From positions 1 to 35,268 of the forward strand of contig JAAYIA010000008.1 of the NCBI GenBank assembly GCA_012735145.1: 35,268 nucleotides of DNA, read 5' to 3'. The translations under genes were made by a program, and so were the position numbers. Under the pieces are notes generated by a model. It did not search any database. It was not told where the DNA came from and saw nothing but the letters and a program-made list of their open reading frames with translations. Of the stretch, positions 17,142 through 26,069 are shown piece by piece. How positions within the stretch are numbered: the first letter of the stretch is position 1; each line of letters begins with the position of its first letter. The stretch comes from Clostridiales bacterium (GTDB lineage Bacteria; Bacillota; Clostridia; Peptostreptococcales; Anaerovoracaceae).

Positions 17142-17843
17142 ATGGCTTATAGATATTACATTGCAGAGCGAACGAGGGGAATTATGCCCGAGTATAAAGG
17201 TACAGATGAGGAACTTCAGGACACTATAGATGATATAAGCTTGCTTTACAATTCTGCAATTAAAGAACTTGAAACAAAATTAGAGGTTTTGTCCGATGAT
17301 TTTGACAAAAAGCATGCATATATGCCGATTCATCATATACAATCAAGACTCAAAACTTTTGAGAGCATACTCGAAAAAGCTATTAGATATGGAATCGAAG
17401 ATCCGATAAACAATTTGGATACGGTAAGAAGGGAAATACTTGATATTGCCGGCATAAGGGTTGTATGCAACTACGAAGAAGATGTATATACTATGTCCAA
17501 TCTGCTTCTTAATCAAGAAGATATCGAGCTTGTAAGAATTAAAGATTATTGCAATAAGCCAAAGGAAAGCGGTTACAGAAGCTTGCATGTTGTTGTAGCT
17601 GTGCCGGTTTATCTTGTAAATAGAAAGAAAATTATTCCTGTGGAACTGCAGTATAGGAGTGTTGCCATGGACACGTGGGCAAGCTTGGAGCATGAGCTGA
17701 GATACAAGAACAAGGGAGAACTTTCGGAAGAGATTGTTAATGAGCTTAAAGAGTGTGCACAGGCCCTTGATGATGTAGATAAACGCATGGCAAAGGTAAG
17801 ACATGAAGTCCTTAAGGATGAGAATGAATATAGTAACTATTGA
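17142..17843 (+). CDS. Small alarmone synthetase ((p)ppGpp synthetase, RelQ/YjbM-like)
   Basis: A single-domain (p)ppGpp synthetase that transfers pyrophosphate from ATP to GDP or GTP. There is no hydrolase or regulatory domain, so it is the short RelQ/RelP class (233 aa). Key motifs are DIAGIRVVCNYEEDVY (metal-binding D101), IKDYCNKPKESGYRSLHV at 133-150 and VELQYRSVAMDTWASLEHELRYK with E168. The ATG follows the folD stop directly, with AAGGAG 7 nt upstream inside the folD end, so translation is tightly coupled. valS follows after 17 bp. This places an alarmone enzyme between a folate enzyme and a tRNA synthetase. Confidence 0.9.
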   Translation: MAYRYYIAERTRGIMPEYKGTDEELQDTIDDISLLYNSAIKELETKLEVLSDDFDKKHAYMPIHHIQSRLKTFESILEKAIRYGIEDPINNLDTVRREILDIAGIRVVCNYEEDVYTMSNLLLNQEDIELVRIKDYCNKPKESGYRSLHVVVAVPVYLVNRKKIIPVELQYRSVAMDTWASLEHELRYKNKGELSEEIVNELKECAQALDDVDKRMAKVRHEVLKDENEYSNY

Positions 17844-17860
17844 TACATAAGGAGAGAAAG

Positions 17861-20545
17861 GTGAAGAATTTAGATAAGACATATAGACCTAAAGATTTTG
17901 AAGATCGCATATATGAGATGTGGGAAGAAAAGGGTGCTTTTAATGCTGAAATTGATAAAAGCAAAAAACCTTTCACTATTGTTATGCCGCCTCCGAATAT
18001 AACAGGACAACTTCACATGGGCCATGCATTAGACCAAACTCTGCAGGATATTCTAACGAGATGGAAGAGGATGCAAGGCTATTCTGCCCTGTGGCTGCCG
18101 GGAACCGATCATGCAAGCATAGCAACTGAAGTCAAAGTTGTAGAGAAGCTTAAGAAAGAAAAAGGTATCGATAAGAACGATATAACTCGTGAGGAGTTTC
18201 TGGAGCATGCTTGGGAATGGAAGAAAGAATACGGGGGAAGGATAACTGAGCAGTGTCGTAAGCTTGGAGATTCTTGCGACTGGAGAAGAGAACGATTTAC
18301 AATGGACGAAGGCTGTAACAAGGCAGTTACAGAGATGTTCATCAAGCTATATAACGATGGATTGATATACAAGGGAAATAGGTTAATTAACTGGTGCCCA
18401 AGCTGTCAAACAACTCTTTCTGATGCAGAGGTTGAGCATGATGATACTGATGGTAAATACTGGTACTTTCGCTATCCTGCTACAGATGGCGGCGCCGGAA
18501 TTACTATTGCAACATCAAGACCTGAGACAATGTTTGCCGATGTGGCAATAGCTGTTGCCGAAGATGATGAAAGGTATTCTGCACTTGTTGGTAAAACGGT
18601 TATATTACCGCTGACCGGTAGGAAAATTCCTGTTATCACAGATGAACATGCCGATCCTGAGAAGGGTACGGGAGCAGTCAAAATCACACCCGCTCACGAC
18701 CTGAACGACTTTGAAGTGGGACAGAGGCACGGACTTGATTTGAGTTTCTCATGCATAGACGAGCACGCGAAGATGACAAGTTTGGCAGGCAAATATGAAG
18801 GAATGGACAGATACGACTGCCGTAAAGAATGGGTTAGAGAACTTGAAGAGGCAGGCTATCTCGTCAAGACAGAGGATGTTGTAATTCCAATTGGGAAATG
18901 CTACAGATGCAATACGGTAATTGAACCAAAAATAAGCGATCAGTGGTTTGTTGCTATGAAAAAACTCGCTGAGCCTTCAATCAAAGCCGCAGAGGGAGAA
19001 GGAGGGGAGCTTGTTCACGTCCCAAAAAGATTCGAGAAGATTTATCTGAATTGGCTGACTGATATAAGAGACTGGTGTATATCGAGACAGCTTTGGTGGG
19101 GACATAGAATCCCGGCATATTATTGTGATAGTTGTGGAGAAATCTTTGTAGGTAGAGAAGCTCCTGCAACTTGTTCAAAATGTGGTGGAAACAGTTTTCA
19201 TCAGGATGAAGATGTTCTCGATACATGGTTCAGCTCAGCCCTTTGGCCTTTCTCAACCCTTGGATGGCCTCAAAAAACACCTGATCTGGACTACTTTTAT
19301 CCGAATAGTATAATGGTAACAGGATACGATATTTTGTTCTTCTGGGTCGTAAGAATGGTTTTCTCCGGAATATATGCAATGGAAGAAATACCATTCAAAT
19401 ATGTATTTCTTCACGGTCTAGTAAGAGATGAGCAAGGCCGTAAGATGAGTAAATCTCTTGGAAATGGTATCGATCCTCTTGAAGTGATAAATGATGTTGG
19501 AGCTGATGCGTTAAGGTTCATGCTTGCGACCGGAATTTCACCGGGCAACGATATGAGATTTATCAGGGGAAAGCTCGAATCTTCGAGAAACTTTGCAAAT
19601 AAACTATGGAATGCTTCGAGGTTTACAATAATGAATCTCAAGGATGATAATGACGAATTTCTTCCGGTAGCTGATGATGCTACTGCTGTTCTCAAGGATG
19701 AGGACAAATGGATAATTGCAAAAATCAACGATGGAGTGAAGGAAATTACCGGTGATCTTAACAAGTTTGAACTGGGACTTGCAGGACAGAAGGTATATGA
19801 GCTTATCTGGGATGTTTATTGCGATTGGTATATCGAGCTTGTTAAAGGAAGACTTTATGGTAACGATGAAGAAGATAAAATGACGGCAAGGTATGTTTTG
19901 CAAAGAACATTGAAGACACTTCTAAAATTGCTTCATCCTTATATGCCATTTATTACCGAGGAAATTTGGGGATATCTACCGGAAGAACCAAAAACTTCAG
20001 ATAATCCTGATGGACTTTTAATCAAAGAGAGCTGGCCTGTGTATTATGCAGGCCTTGAATACGATGAATCTGTAGATAGGGTAGAAACAGCTAAGGAAAT
20101 AATCAAAGCCATAAGAAATATTAGGGCTGAAGCTGATGCTCCACCATCAAGGCATATCAATTTGATTATAAGAACAGATAGCATTGCTGAAATGGTTCCA
20201 TTCATTGAGCCTTATGTCAAGAAGCTTGTCAATGTTGATAATATTAAAGTGGAGGGACTGAGCTCGGCAGCTGCAAATGATGTAATATCTGCTGTATTCA
20301 GCGGGGGAGAAATTTTGGTTCCGCTTGATGAGTTAGTCGACATAAGTGCAGAAATTGAGAGACTCGAGAAGGAGATGAAAAAGCTCGAAGGCGAAGTTCA
20401 GAGGGTTGACAAGAAACTGTCGAATCCTGGATTTACTTCAAAAGCACCTACTGAGGTCGTTGATGAGGAACGTGCTAAGGGTGAGAAATATAGGGAAATG
20501 CTCGAAACAGTTATTTCAAGACTTAACTCACTCAAATCAAAATAA
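17861..20545 (+). CDS. valS: Valyl-tRNA synthetase
   Basis: This class I synthetase charges tRNA-Val. The HIGH motif appears as HMGH (residues 52-55) in PPPNITGQLHMGHAL and KMSKS lies at residues 528-532. The CP1 editing domain is present (ATSRPETMFADVAIAV), two CxxC-type pairs occur around residues 420-450 (YYCDSCGEIF, CSKCGG), and a C-terminal coiled coil (EIERLEKEMKKLEGE) is typical of ValS. The frame opens earlier with TTG at 17840, but GTG 17861 has AAGGAG at 6 nt and gives 894 aa, the usual size. No T-box can fit in the 17-bp gap upstream, so regulation is probably operon-level. Confidence 0.97.
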   Translation: MKNLDKTYRPKDFEDRIYEMWEEKGAFNAEIDKSKKPFTIVMPPPNITGQLHMGHALDQTLQDILTRWKRMQGYSALWLPGTDHASIATEVKVVEKLKKEKGIDKNDITREEFLEHAWEWKKEYGGRITEQCRKLGDSCDWRRERFTMDEGCNKAVTEMFIKLYNDGLIYKGNRLINWCPSCQTTLSDAEVEHDDTDGKYWYFRYPATDGGAGITIATSRPETMFADVAIAVAEDDERYSALVGKTVILPLTGRKIPVITDEHADPEKGTGAVKITPAHDLNDFEVGQRHGLDLSFSCIDEHAKMTSLAGKYEGMDRYDCRKEWVRELEEAGYLVKTEDVVIPIGKCYRCNTVIEPKISDQWFVAMKKLAEPSIKAAEGEGGELVHVPKRFEKIYLNWLTDIRDWCISRQLWWGHRIPAYYCDSCGEIFVGREAPATCSKCGGNSFHQDEDVLDTWFSSALWPFSTLGWPQKTPDLDYFYPNSIMVTGYDILFFWVVRMVFSGIYAMEEIPFKYVFLHGLVRDEQGRKMSKSLGNGIDPLEVINDVGADALRFMLATGISPGNDMRFIRGKLESSRNFANKLWNASRFTIMNLKDDNDEFLPVADDATAVLKDEDKWIIAKINDGVKEITGDLNKFELGLAGQKVYELIWDVYCDWYIELVKGRLYGNDEEDKMTARYVLQRTLKTLLKLLHPYMPFITEEIWGYLPEEPKTSDNPDGLLIKESWPVYYAGLEYDESVDRVETAKEIIKAIRNIRAEADAPPSRHINLIIRTDSIAEMVPFIEPYVKKLVNVDNIKVEGLSSAAANDVISAVFSGGEILVPLDELVDISAEIERLEKEMKKLEGEVQRVDKKLSNPGFTSKAPTEVVDEERAKGEKYREMLETVISRLNSLKSK

Positions 20546-20560
20546 TCGGAGAACTTTAAC

Positions 20561-21739
20561 ATGGCAAATTTTGATGGGCTGGAAAGAATGAATGCTTTTC
20601 TCGAAGAGATTGGTCATCCCGAAAAAGATTTCAAAGTGATACATATCGCTGGCACCAATGGCAAGGGTTCCACAGCTGTTATGATAGCTGCTATTCTCGA
20701 ACAGGCGGGATATTCCGTCGGTATATATACATCTCCTCATCTTGAGGATTATTGCGAAAGAATGCAAATTTGGGATGGAAATCATAGGATGATTAGTTGC
20801 GATAAGTTGACCAGTCTTATGTCAAGGGTGGAAAATTTCCCGAATCTTACGCTGTTTGAGAAGCTGACAGGAGCTGCATATCTTTTCTTCGCAGAGGAAA
20901 AACCTGATTATATTGTTCTGGAATGTGGCCTTGGAGGCAGATGGGACTCTACAAATACAATTGAAAAGCCTCTGGCTTCTGTTATCACACAGGTGGGATT
21001 GGATCATACTGAAATACTTGGCAAGACAATATTTAAGGTCGCAAGAGAAAAGGCAGGAATAATTAAGCCGGGTGTTCCGGTTGTATCTCAGACTATGGAT
21101 TTAACTGTAAAAAATATTCTAAGCAGAAAGGCTGCTGAGAAGGGAAGTCAATTTATAGACGTATCATTTTTGATTGATGAGTATAGACATTACCAACTTG
21201 CAATGAAAGGCAAACATCAGCTTGCAAATGCTGCAACGGCTGTTGAGGCAATAAAAGCTTCCGGCATTTCTGTTTCAGAAGAAAATATTGAAAGTGGTCT
21301 TAGCAGGGCAGTCTATCCCGGACGATTTGAGATAGTGAAGACAAATCCGTATTGGATAATAGATGGAGCACACAATCCTGATGCAATTCAGGTACTGACA
21401 GAAACATTTAATGCTTTTGCTAAGGGAAATAAGATAAAAAGAACCCTTGTAATTTTTGGCTGTATGAAAGATAAGAATTACAATAGGATGATAAGCTTAT
21501 TAACAGAGAATTTGAGGGGATGCACATTTTCTACAGTAACAATAGATGATGAAAGAGCAGAGGATGCTGTAGTTCTTGGTAAAAGGTTTGTAGACAGAGG
21601 GAGAAGCTGTGTATGTTATGACTCCGTGGATGAGGCTGTAGCAGAAGCAAAGACGATGAACTTTGAGTGTATACTCGTAACAGGCTCGATATATCTGGCA
21701 GGATCAATTAGAGAATGTCTTTTTGAAGAAAGGGGCTAA
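20561..21739 (+). CDS. folC: Folylpolyglutamate synthase / dihydrofolate synthase
   Basis: FolC adds glutamates to folates and, in many bacteria, also makes dihydrofolate. The P-loop GTNGKGST is at residues 31-38, SPHLEDYCERMQI matches the folate loop, and ECGLGGRWDSTN and VITQVGLDHTEILG are signature segments. The C-terminal domain contains YWIIDGAHNPDAI. At 392 aa it is slightly shorter than the usual 420-430. It lies 15 bp after valS, the usual valS-folC order in Firmicutes, and 5 bp before glyA. Confidence 0.95.
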   Translation: MANFDGLERMNAFLEEIGHPEKDFKVIHIAGTNGKGSTAVMIAAILEQAGYSVGIYTSPHLEDYCERMQIWDGNHRMISCDKLTSLMSRVENFPNLTLFEKLTGAAYLFFAEEKPDYIVLECGLGGRWDSTNTIEKPLASVITQVGLDHTEILGKTIFKVAREKAGIIKPGVPVVSQTMDLTVKNILSRKAAEKGSQFIDVSFLIDEYRHYQLAMKGKHQLANAATAVEAIKASGISVSEENIESGLSRAVYPGRFEIVKTNPYWIIDGAHNPDAIQVLTETFNAFAKGNKIKRTLVIFGCMKDKNYNRMISLLTENLRGCTFSTVTIDDERAEDAVVLGKRFVDRGRSCVCYDSVDEAVAEAKTMNFECILVTGSIYLAGSIRECLFEERG

Positions 21740-21744
21740 GGTTA

Positions 21745-23010
21745 ATGTTTGACAGAAATGGAAACGAAAGCAGCGATTATAACCACAAGATTGTAGAAGA
21801 AATAAGAAAGACCTCAGGAAAGGTTGCCGATCTTATTGAAAAAGAGTATTTCAGGCAAAAAGAAAATGTAGAACTTATAGCTTCGGAAAATTATTGCTCG
21901 GAAGCTGTAATGGCTGCGTGCGGAAGCTGTCTTTCATGGAAGTATGCAGAAGGATATCCATATGAGAGATCTTCTGGAAACAAGGGCAGGTATTACGGTG
22001 GAACCAAGTATGTAGATGAACTCGAAGAGTATTGTTGTGAGAAATGGAAAGAGGTTTTCAATACGGATTATCATGTCAACGTTCAGCCACATTCAGGCTC
22101 GCAGGCAAACTTTGCCGCATATGGTGCGGTTCTTAAACCAGGGGATACAATTCTTGCTTTAAATCTAAACAATGGGGGACATCTAACCCATGGATCATCG
22201 GTAAATTTCAGTGGAAGAATTTATGATATGCATTTCTATGGCGTGGATGAAAACGGTTTAATAGATATGGCGGATGTTAGAAAGAAAGCAGATGAGCTCA
22301 GGCCCAATATGATTTTGGCTGGGGCTTCCGCATATTCCAGAATTATTGATTTTGAAGGTTTTTCAGAAATTGCAAAGGAAGTCGGAGCACTGTTTATGGT
22401 AGATATGGCACACATAGCAGGTCTTGTAGCTGCAGGTGAGCATCCATCACCGTTCGGGTATGCTGATATTATCACAACTACTACTCATAAAACTCTGAGA
22501 GGACCTCGTGGAGGAATGATATTCTGTAAGCCGGAACTGGCTAATAAAATTGATACAGGGGTATTTCCTTTCGCTCAAGGTGGTCCGCTGGAACACATAA
22601 TTGCCGGTAAAGCAATATGTGCAGAGGAAGCATTATCACCTGAGTTTAAAAAATATCAACATCAAGTAAGGCTTAATTGTTCTGCATTTGCAGATGAGTT
22701 TATCAAGCTGGGATACAATGTGGTTACGGGAGGAAGTGACAATCACGTATTCCTACTGGACTTTTCAGACCGAGAATTTACAGGTAAGGACCTTCAAATG
22801 GCAGGAGACGAAGCAGGCATTACTATGAATAAGAACTGTGTGCCAAACGAAAAGAGATCTCCAATGCAGACTTCAGGAGTTAGGATAGGAACAGCTCCTA
22901 TGACAACACGTGGATGGCTTGAAGAGGATTTTCGTCAAGTAGCACACAGAATTGATAAAATTGTCAAGGATCTTGAGCAAAAGAAGGCAAAAGAGAAGAT
23001 AGAAAAATAA
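21745..23010 (+). CDS. glyA: Serine hydroxymethyltransferase
   Basis: GlyA converts serine and tetrahydrofolate to glycine and methylene-THF, the substrate of the FolD encoded in the same gene run. The PLP lysine is K249 in TTTTHKTLRGPRGG. ELIASENYCSE, QPHSGSQANFAAY and VDMAHIAGLVAAG are the expected motifs. The region around residues 66-90 (KYAEGYPYERSSGNKGRYYGG) carries about seven extra residues compared with the common KYAEGYPGKRYYGG pattern. The size of 421 aa is normal. The start has AAGGTTA as a modest site 5 bp after folC. Confidence 0.96.
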   Translation: MFDRNGNESSDYNHKIVEEIRKTSGKVADLIEKEYFRQKENVELIASENYCSEAVMAACGSCLSWKYAEGYPYERSSGNKGRYYGGTKYVDELEEYCCEKWKEVFNTDYHVNVQPHSGSQANFAAYGAVLKPGDTILALNLNNGGHLTHGSSVNFSGRIYDMHFYGVDENGLIDMADVRKKADELRPNMILAGASAYSRIIDFEGFSEIAKEVGALFMVDMAHIAGLVAAGEHPSPFGYADIITTTTHKTLRGPRGGMIFCKPELANKIDTGVFPFAQGGPLEHIIAGKAICAEEALSPEFKKYQHQVRLNCSAFADEFIKLGYNVVTGGSDNHVFLLDFSDREFTGKDLQMAGDEAGITMNKNCVPNEKRSPMQTSGVRIGTAPMTTRGWLEEDFRQVAHRIDKIVKDLEQKKAKEKIEK

Positions 23011-23059
23011 AAAATAAGAAGAATGAGCAAAAAAAGCATATGCATTTCGTGACATTTGA

Positions 23060-23088
23060 TTGAATAGGTTTTTTTGCTGTTGTATAAT
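23060..23088 (+). promoter_or_regulatory. Promoter for the P-loop gene
   Basis: TTGAAT at 23060-23065 and a consensus TATAAT at 23083-23088 are spaced 17 bp, 30 bp ahead of the ATG at 23119. Confidence 0.75.
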
Positions 23089-23118
23089 GATGAAAAGAAT
23101 CAAGGAGGGCTTAACCAA

Positions 23119-23541
23119 ATGGTGAAATTGTTAATCGGACATAAAGGTAGCGGTAAGACCAAGAGAATGATTGAATTGGCTAATGATACTGTTCAGACAG
23201 CTAAGGGAAGCATAGTTTTTATCAATAAGAATTCCAGGCTTATTTATGACCTAGACTATAAGATTAGGGTTGTATGCATGGAGGACTTTCCGCATATTAC
23301 CAATGAAGATGAGTATATAGGATTTCTCTTCGGAATAATGAGCTCTGATAACGATATAGAGACGATATTCCTTGATGGAATTATGAGACACAGGGATTTT
23401 GCTCTTGAGATTCTGCCGAGCTTTGTTGAAAAGATTAAGGTCATTTCCAAAGAAGCAGAAATCGACTTTGTTCTGAGTGTAACTGCTGAGCTTGAGGAGA
23501 TGATAGGAGTCAGTTTCGACGATGTCGAAGTGTTGAACTGA
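23119..23541 (+). CDS. Small P-loop protein of unknown function
   Basis: The 140-aa protein has a clear Walker A motif, GHKGSGKTKRM, at residues 7-17, and a hydrophobic strand ending in Asp (IETIFLDGIM) that could be a Walker B. No other domain is recognised; similar small ATP-binding proteins occur in Clostridia without a known role. The frame extends back to 23074, but ATG 23119 has AAGGAGGG about 9 nt upstream and is preferred. The gene has its own strong promoter and strong terminator, so it is a single-gene unit. Confidence 0.75.
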   Translation: MVKLLIGHKGSGKTKRMIELANDTVQTAKGSIVFINKNSRLIYDLDYKIRVVCMEDFPHITNEDEYIGFLFGIMSSDNDIETIFLDGIMRHRDFALEILPSFVEKIKVISKEAEIDFVLSVTAELEEMIGVSFDDVEVLN

Positions 23542-23553
23542 TAGAAAGACAAA

Positions 23554-23587
23554 TGCCCTGAGCAAAGCTCAGGGCAATATTTTTTTG
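23554..23587 (+). terminator. Strong terminator after the P-loop gene
   Basis: A 9-bp GC-rich perfect stem (GCCCTGAGC at 23555-23563, GCTCAGGGC at 23567-23575) closes a 3-nt loop and is followed by AATA and seven Ts. It separates the P-loop gene from the methyltransferase. Confidence 0.93.
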
Positions 23588-23608
23588 TGAATAGTGGGGA
23601 TGTTTCGT

Positions 23609-24973
23609 ATGCCAACCAATGAAACCAATCTTTTAAAGCAGTTTATGCAAGGTATCGAAGATGGAAAGATTAAGTTCGATGATGCTCTTGAAAGATCGAA
23701 TAAAGATTATCAAGTTTTCAAGTGCACGGAAAAACATCTATGCACATCAAGTGGTAAACACTCTGAAAAAAAAGAATTTTCAGAATTGGCACTTGGAGAT
23801 AATCTGGAATACATGACACAGCTCCTCTCAAAAGGCTATGCAGGAAGATTTAATCTGATATATATTGATCCACCGTTTTTCACCAAAGCAAAATACAATG
23901 CGACTGTTACAATAAAAGATAGAGAAGGTAAGGAACATAAGATACATCACCTTGCATACGATGATCGTTTTGATAGAAATCTCAAATTTTATATTGAAAA
24001 TATGACGGTTAGACTTATGATGATAAGAGAGCTTTTATCTGATAACGGTCTTGTATGGGTACACCTCGATTGGCATTCTGCTCATTATATCAAGATGATG
24101 ATGGATTATATATTCGGAGACAAGAACTTTGTAAATGAAATCGTGTGGTGTTATAAGTCCGGAGGTTCGGGAAAGAGACATTTCGCACGTAAGCATGACA
24201 CAATTCTTGTTTATGGCAAGACAAAAAAATACTATTTGAATATCCCAAAAGAAAAATCATATAATAGGGCGTTTAAGCCGTATCAATTCAAAGGGGTTAA
24301 GGAATATAAAGATGAAAAAGGCTGGTATACTCTTGTCAATATGAAAGATGTTTGGCTTATTGACATGGTTGGAAGAACATCTAACGAGAGAACTGGCTAT
24401 GCTACTCAAAAACCAACAGAATTGATGAACAGAATAATCCGTTCAAGTTCTAAGGAAGGTGACCTTGTAGGAGATTTTTTTGCGGGAAGCGGAAGCTTTT
24501 TAGAAGAGGCAGAGTCTTTAGGCAGGTGCTGGATTGGTTGTGATAATGAGAAGCTAGGTGTTTCCATTACTAAGAAAAGACTGGACATTAAGGGTGCGAA
24601 TTATGTATATAGTTCAGAAAATGCGAAGAATCTCAATATCGATGGAGTTACTATAGAATGCACCGATTGTGATATTCTTGAAAGCGGGAAGAAGCTATGC
24701 AAATATAGAATTTCACGTTTTGTACCTGACATCGCAATGGGATATATACAATTAAGAGATCGTGAATTTGTTGAAGATGCTCTTGCTACCGATACAATGC
24801 AATTTATAGATTACATAATGGTAGATTCGGATTATAATGGTAGTTTTTCATGTACAGATATGTTTGACAAGAATTACGATAATATGACAGTTGTCGCAAG
24901 AGATTTAACAGCTTTTATAGTTGTAGATATATTTGGAAGAGAATATTTTATTAAGAAAGAGAACGATAAGTAA
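23609..24973 (+). CDS. Orphan adenine-specific DNA methyltransferase (type III Mod-like, beta class)
   Basis: Motif IV DPPF (residues 87-90) precedes motif I DFFAGSGSF (from residue 289), the order of beta-class N6-adenine methyltransferases including type III Mod subunits. The segment ALGDNLEYM before motif IV and YATQKPTELM before motif I are typical. Residues 180-260 should hold the target recognition part, and residues 340-454 the C-terminal domain with QFIDYIMVDSDYNG. No restriction subunit or second methylase is nearby, so it looks solitary. The frame opens at GTG 23594, but ATG 23609 with GGGGA at 8 nt is favoured (454 aa). The upstream terminator leaves little room for a promoter. The target sequence is unknown. 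Confidence 0.88.
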   Translation: MPTNETNLLKQFMQGIEDGKIKFDDALERSNKDYQVFKCTEKHLCTSSGKHSEKKEFSELALGDNLEYMTQLLSKGYAGRFNLIYIDPPFFTKAKYNATVTIKDREGKEHKIHHLAYDDRFDRNLKFYIENMTVRLMMIRELLSDNGLVWVHLDWHSAHYIKMMMDYIFGDKNFVNEIVWCYKSGGSGKRHFARKHDTILVYGKTKKYYLNIPKEKSYNRAFKPYQFKGVKEYKDEKGWYTLVNMKDVWLIDMVGRTSNERTGYATQKPTELMNRIIRSSSKEGDLVGDFFAGSGSFLEEAESLGRCWIGCDNEKLGVSITKKRLDIKGANYVYSSENAKNLNIDGVTIECTDCDILESGKKLCKYRISRFVPDIAMGYIQLRDREFVEDALATDTMQFIDYIMVDSDYNGSFSCTDMFDKNYDNMTVVARDLTAFIVVDIFGREYFIKKENDK

Positions 24974-24977
24974 AGAA

Positions 24978-26009
24978 ATGAAAGATATGAAAGAAACAAA
25001 AATAAAAAACTCGGGACAGAAGAAGATAAAGAAATCTACAAAGAAGTCTAATAAGGACAGGCTTGAAAAAGAAAAAGAAGCTGTTTTTAAGGCGAACCGA
25101 ATTGCCGCGATAGACCCTACTTACAAGGGGAAGTCGAAGCTTCAAGTTAAAGCAAGTACTGTTATAACAGCACTTCTTGGCGCTGTTATGGGATCTTATG
25201 CTACAGTCAGCATTATGATACCAAGCGGCTTGACTTATGGAGGTATTACAGGTATTGCGAGAATGGTACAGAATTATACAGGCTGGAATTATTCTCTTAC
25301 ATACTATGCCCTGACATTTGTTGTTATGATAGTTGTCTGGATGACTCTGGGTATTAAGGAAGTAAAAAAAATACTTCTGCTGTCAATTTCTTATCCGGGG
25401 TTTATGCTTATATTTGAGCTTCTTGATGCAAAATTGCTTCAGAACGATGATAAATTTCTGGCTGCAGTCTTTTGCGGTGTAGCTTTTGGTGTTTCTAACG
25501 GTCTTACATTTAAAGCAGGGTTTTCCAGCGGTGGAACAGACTCTATCGCAAAAATTATTAAGTTCAAGAGGCTTCCTCATGTAGGTATAAATGATATAAC
25601 CTTCGTTATAAATACCGCCATTGTAATCATAAGCGCAATCGTATTCGGAATTAATGTTATGCTCTATACTATCATTACCATGTATATATCTATGAAGGTT
25701 GCCGAAGCTGTTATGTTCGGTTTGACAGATAAGCTAATAGAGCTGAGCATTATAACGGAAATACCAGAAGAACTTAAAAGCTATATTATCGGTGAAATCG
25801 GTCGTGGTGTTACAAGTGTTAAAATAACGGGAGAATATACAGGAGAGAAGAAAAAACAGCTTAAGGTAATTTGCTCACCAAGAGAGGGTTTCTTAATAAA
25901 GAGATTTCTTGCTGAAGGCGATCCACAATCATTTGTATCTGTCCTCAGAGTCAGCTCTGTATGGGGCGTAGGAAGAGGCTTCTCCGATATACGCGATATG
26001 GACAACTAA
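24978..26009 (+). CDS. YitT family membrane protein with basic N-terminal extension
   Basis: A membrane protein of the YitT/DUF161 family. About five hydrophobic segments lie between residues 60 and 230, with conserved IPSGLTYGGITGIARMV, GFSSGGTDSIAKIIK and a C-terminal cytosolic DUF2179-like domain (GRGVTSVKITGEYTGEKKKQLKVIC). The function of the family is not established. The first 50 or so residues are strongly lysine-rich and look like a cytosolic tail. The start is uncertain among closely spaced ATGs after the methyltransferase stop; 24978 is chosen because it avoids overlap. It is probably co-transcribed with the methyltransferase. Confidence 0.85.
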   Translation: MKDMKETKIKNSGQKKIKKSTKKSNKDRLEKEKEAVFKANRIAAIDPTYKGKSKLQVKASTVITALLGAVMGSYATVSIMIPSGLTYGGITGIARMVQNYTGWNYSLTYYALTFVVMIVVWMTLGIKEVKKILLLSISYPGFMLIFELLDAKLLQNDDKFLAAVFCGVAFGVSNGLTFKAGFSSGGTDSIAKIIKFKRLPHVGINDITFVINTAIVIISAIVFGINVMLYTIITMYISMKVAEAVMFGLTDKLIELSIITEIPEELKSYIIGEIGRGVTSVKITGEYTGEKKKQLKVICSPREGFLIKRFLAEGDPQSFVSVLRVSSVWGVGRGFSDIRDMDN

Positions 26010-26069
26010 AGCAAAATCAAAAACATGATATCAATTTAAATCTTATAGGAAAGGTAAAATTTACCAACC

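Noticed and set aside
17844-17860. T-box leader for valS
   Set aside because: Only 17 bp separate valS from the previous gene, too little for a T-box, and no T-box sequence is seen upstream.
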